Assembly: GCA_021816545.1 (NCBI GenBank)
Contig: JAKAXP010000115.1
Location: 1 to 7,408 of the forward strand
Source of the DNA: Bacteroidota bacterium
Lineage (GTDB): Bacteria > Bacteroidota > Bacteroidia > Bacteroidales > VadinHA17
Direction of reading: 5' to 3'
Length of the DNA: 7,408 nucleotides
In this document: positions 5,739 to 7,408 of the stretch, one piece after another
Layout: each line of letters begins with the position of its first letter
Numbering within the stretch: the stretch's first letter is position 1
The notes under the pieces: generated by a model
What the model was told of the DNA's origin: nothing
The model's database searches: none
Seen by the model: the letters and a program-made list of their open reading frames with translations, nothing else
Translations under genes and position numbers: made by a program

Positions 5739-7408
5739 GTGAAAAATATCTTCAGAGAGACCTCCTTCGAGCTTCTGATGCAGAAGAGGGTCAGGTACGT
5801 CCTTCTCATCTGCAGCAGGTACGATGCCTTCATTATGGAGGAGGACGGAAAAATTGACGAGAAGGTCTTCAATGACTATGTCTCATTTAACCTCCGCTAT
5901 CCGCCCCAGTTTATCCATGCCACATCTGCTGCAGAAGCCCTGGATAAACTTGGCGGAGGTAAAATAGACCTCGTCATAAATATGCTTAGTATCAGCGATA
6001 TGGACCCTTTCGATCTCTCGCTGAAGATAAAAAAAAGCTGGCCCGGAATACCAATTGTGATCCTTGCCCCGGTCTCCCGTGAGACCGCACTGAGACTTGA
6101 CAGCGGCGAGATGTCATGCATAGATTATGTCTTCAACTGGCTGGGGAGTACAAATATACTTCTTCCAATCATCAGCCTGGTTGAAGACAGACTGAACGTC
6201 GACGAAGATGCCATCCATGAGGGAGTTCAGGCAATCCTCCTGGTTGAGAGCTCCGTCAGGCTCGCATCGGTATTTCTGCGCCACATCTATACAATTATCC
6301 TTGAGCAGTCACGGCAATACATGATCGAGGGTCTAAATGAGCATCAGAAAATGATGCAGATGAGAGGCAGACCCAAGATACTTCTTGCCACCGGTTACGG
6401 GGAGGCGGTAGCCCTGTTTGAAAAGCACAAAATGCAGTTGCTGGGGGTGATCAGTGATGTCGACCAGTATCAGAACGAGAAGAGGAAGAGAGGTAACTTC
6501 ATGGATCTCTTCAGGCTTGTAAGGGAGTATGATGCCAATATCCCGATTATTATCCACTCTTCCGGAACTGATAATGAACAGCTTGTCCCCGAATACGGGA
6601 ATGCCTTTATAGACAGCAACTCTGTTTCACTTGCCGGAGAACTTGAGAGCCTTCTCAAGAAGAATTTTTCGTTCGGTGATTTCGTTTTCACTGACCCGGA
6701 AAGCGGGGCGGAAATTGCACGAATATCAGACCTGCAGACATTTCAGCGCAAACTGTTTGAAATTCCTGATAACTCCCTTAAGTATCACCTTTCAAGGAAT
6801 CACCTGTCAAAATGGCTTTACGCCCGTGCTCTTTTTTCACTGGCAGAATTCCTGAAGGAGATACACCTGGATGATTTTTCCAGCCTTGACCAGGCCAGGC
6901 GTTTCATATTTGATACAATCGCCAGTTTCAGACGAAGCAAAGGCCATGGTATTATCGCCGACTTTTACCGTGAGCACTTCGATGAATACCTTACCTTCAC
7001 CCGTATAGGGGAGGGATCAATGGGTGGCAAAGCCCGCGGCCTTGCTTTTCTTGACCATATTATCAAGAAATTCGAGCTCTCGGAATTGTTTGAAAACACC
7101 GCTGTCTCTATCCCGCGAACTGTTGTCCTCAGTACAGACATCTTTGATGAATTCATGGCCGAGAACAACCTGTACGGGATCAGCCTTTCGGAAAGAAGTG
7201 ACAGGGAGATACTCGATACCTTCGTAAAGGCAAGGCTCCCCTTCAGGATACACAAGGATCTGCTGGTGTTTATATCAATCATCAGCGGACCGGTGGCAAT
7301 ACGCTCTTCCAGCCTGCTGGAAGATTCCCATTTTCAGCCATTTGCCGGGGTATATTCAACATACATGATACCCAAGGCGGAAAATGACATTGTAATGCTG
7401 GAAATTCT
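5739..7408 (+). CDS. Receiver-like / PEP-synthase-type ATP-grasp protein, paralogue of the minus-strand gene (3' end outside window)
   Basis: The frame is open for 556 codons to the right edge. The start is GTG 5739, one codon after the gdhA TAA in the same frame, so no earlier start is possible. The next in-frame candidate is the ATG at 5778, which would still precede the first domain. Domains: receiver-like 1 (residues 18-155) with Met82 at the expected phospho-Asp position; receiver-like 2 (163-309) with LLVESS (168-172), Asp240, Ser274/275 and FIDSNS where the paralogue has FIHKNS; a helical linker (310-425) with YHLSRNHLSKWLYAR; and the start of a PPDK/PEP-synthase ATP-grasp domain with GSMGGKARGLAF (Lys431), AIRSSSLLEDS (520-530) and QPFAGVYST. 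It aligns colinearly with the minus-strand protein from that protein's residue 596 onward and has none of its four sensory modules. No signal peptide or membrane helix is seen. ATP binding is probable. Whether it makes PEP, phosphorylates a protein or only senses nucleotides cannot be decided here. The gdhA linkage suggests a role in carbon/nitrogen balance. Confidence 0.88.
   Translation, partial: MKNIFRETSFELLMQKRVRYVLLICSRYDAFIMEEDGKIDEKVFNDYVSFNLRYPPQFIHATSAAEALDKLGGGKIDLVINMLSISDMDPFDLSLKIKKSWPGIPIVILAPVSRETALRLDSGEMSCIDYVFNWLGSTNILLPIISLVEDRLNVDEDAIHEGVQAILLVESSVRLASVFLRHIYTIILEQSRQYMIEGLNEHQKMMQMRGRPKILLATGYGEAVALFEKHKMQLLGVISDVDQYQNEKRKRGNFMDLFRLVREYDANIPIIIHSSGTDNEQLVPEYGNAFIDSNSVSLAGELESLLKKNFSFGDFVFTDPESGAEIARISDLQTFQRKLFEIPDNSLKYHLSRNHLSKWLYARALFSLAEFLKEIHLDDFSSLDQARRFIFDTIASFRRSKGHGIIADFYREHFDEYLTFTRIGEGSMGGKARGLAFLDHIIKKFELSELFENTAVSIPRTVVLSTDIFDEFMAENNLYGISLSERSDREILDTFVKARLPFRIHKDLLVFISIISGPVAIRSSSLLEDSHFQPFAGVYSTYMIPKAENDIVMLEI

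Noticed and set aside
6965..7282. Minus-strand open frame of 105 codons
   Set aside because: Antisense to the ATP-grasp motifs GSMGGKARG and the following conserved segment, with a serine-rich translation typical of a shadow frame.

Overview
The window looks like a piece of a Bacteroidota chromosome, probably Bacteroidales or Marinilabiliales. This is an inference. It rests on a Bacteroides/Clostridium-type NADP glutamate dehydrogenase, the absence of Shine-Dalgarno sites at the two divergent starts, moderate G+C, frequent AGG and ATA codons, and a pair of very large PEP-synthase-like multidomain proteins of a kind I associate with that phylum. Coding density is about 98%.

Layout. (1) Positions 2-4240, minus strand: one uninterrupted reading frame of 1413 codons that runs off the left edge. 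It encodes four tandem GAF-like sensory modules, a degenerate receiver-like domain, a second receiver-like domain that keeps an acidic pair, an Asp and a Lys, a conserved helical linker, and a PEP-synthase/PPDK-type ATP-grasp domain. (2) Positions 4241-4391: an AT-rich divergent intergenic region with a small dyad. (3) Positions 4392-5735, plus strand: complete gdhA, 447 aa. (4) Positions 5739-7408, plus strand: a second PEP-synthase-like protein, running off the right edge. It is a paralogue of the first without the four sensory modules, and it starts one codon after the gdhA stop, in the same frame.

How it may work together. GdhA makes glutamate from 2-oxoglutarate, ammonium and NADPH. It lies between two paralogous proteins that join receiver-like domains to an ATP-grasp phosphotransfer domain, and it is probably co-transcribed with one of them. 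The arrangement suggests that the paralogues sense or regulate carbon/nitrogen metabolism rather than acting as ordinary PEP synthases, but the sequence alone does not prove this. Both large proteins are cut by the window edges. Whether they carry a phosphohistidine swivel domain or a PEP/pyruvate-binding barrel therefore cannot be seen.

I see no tRNA, rRNA, CRISPR array, insertion sequence or phage gene.
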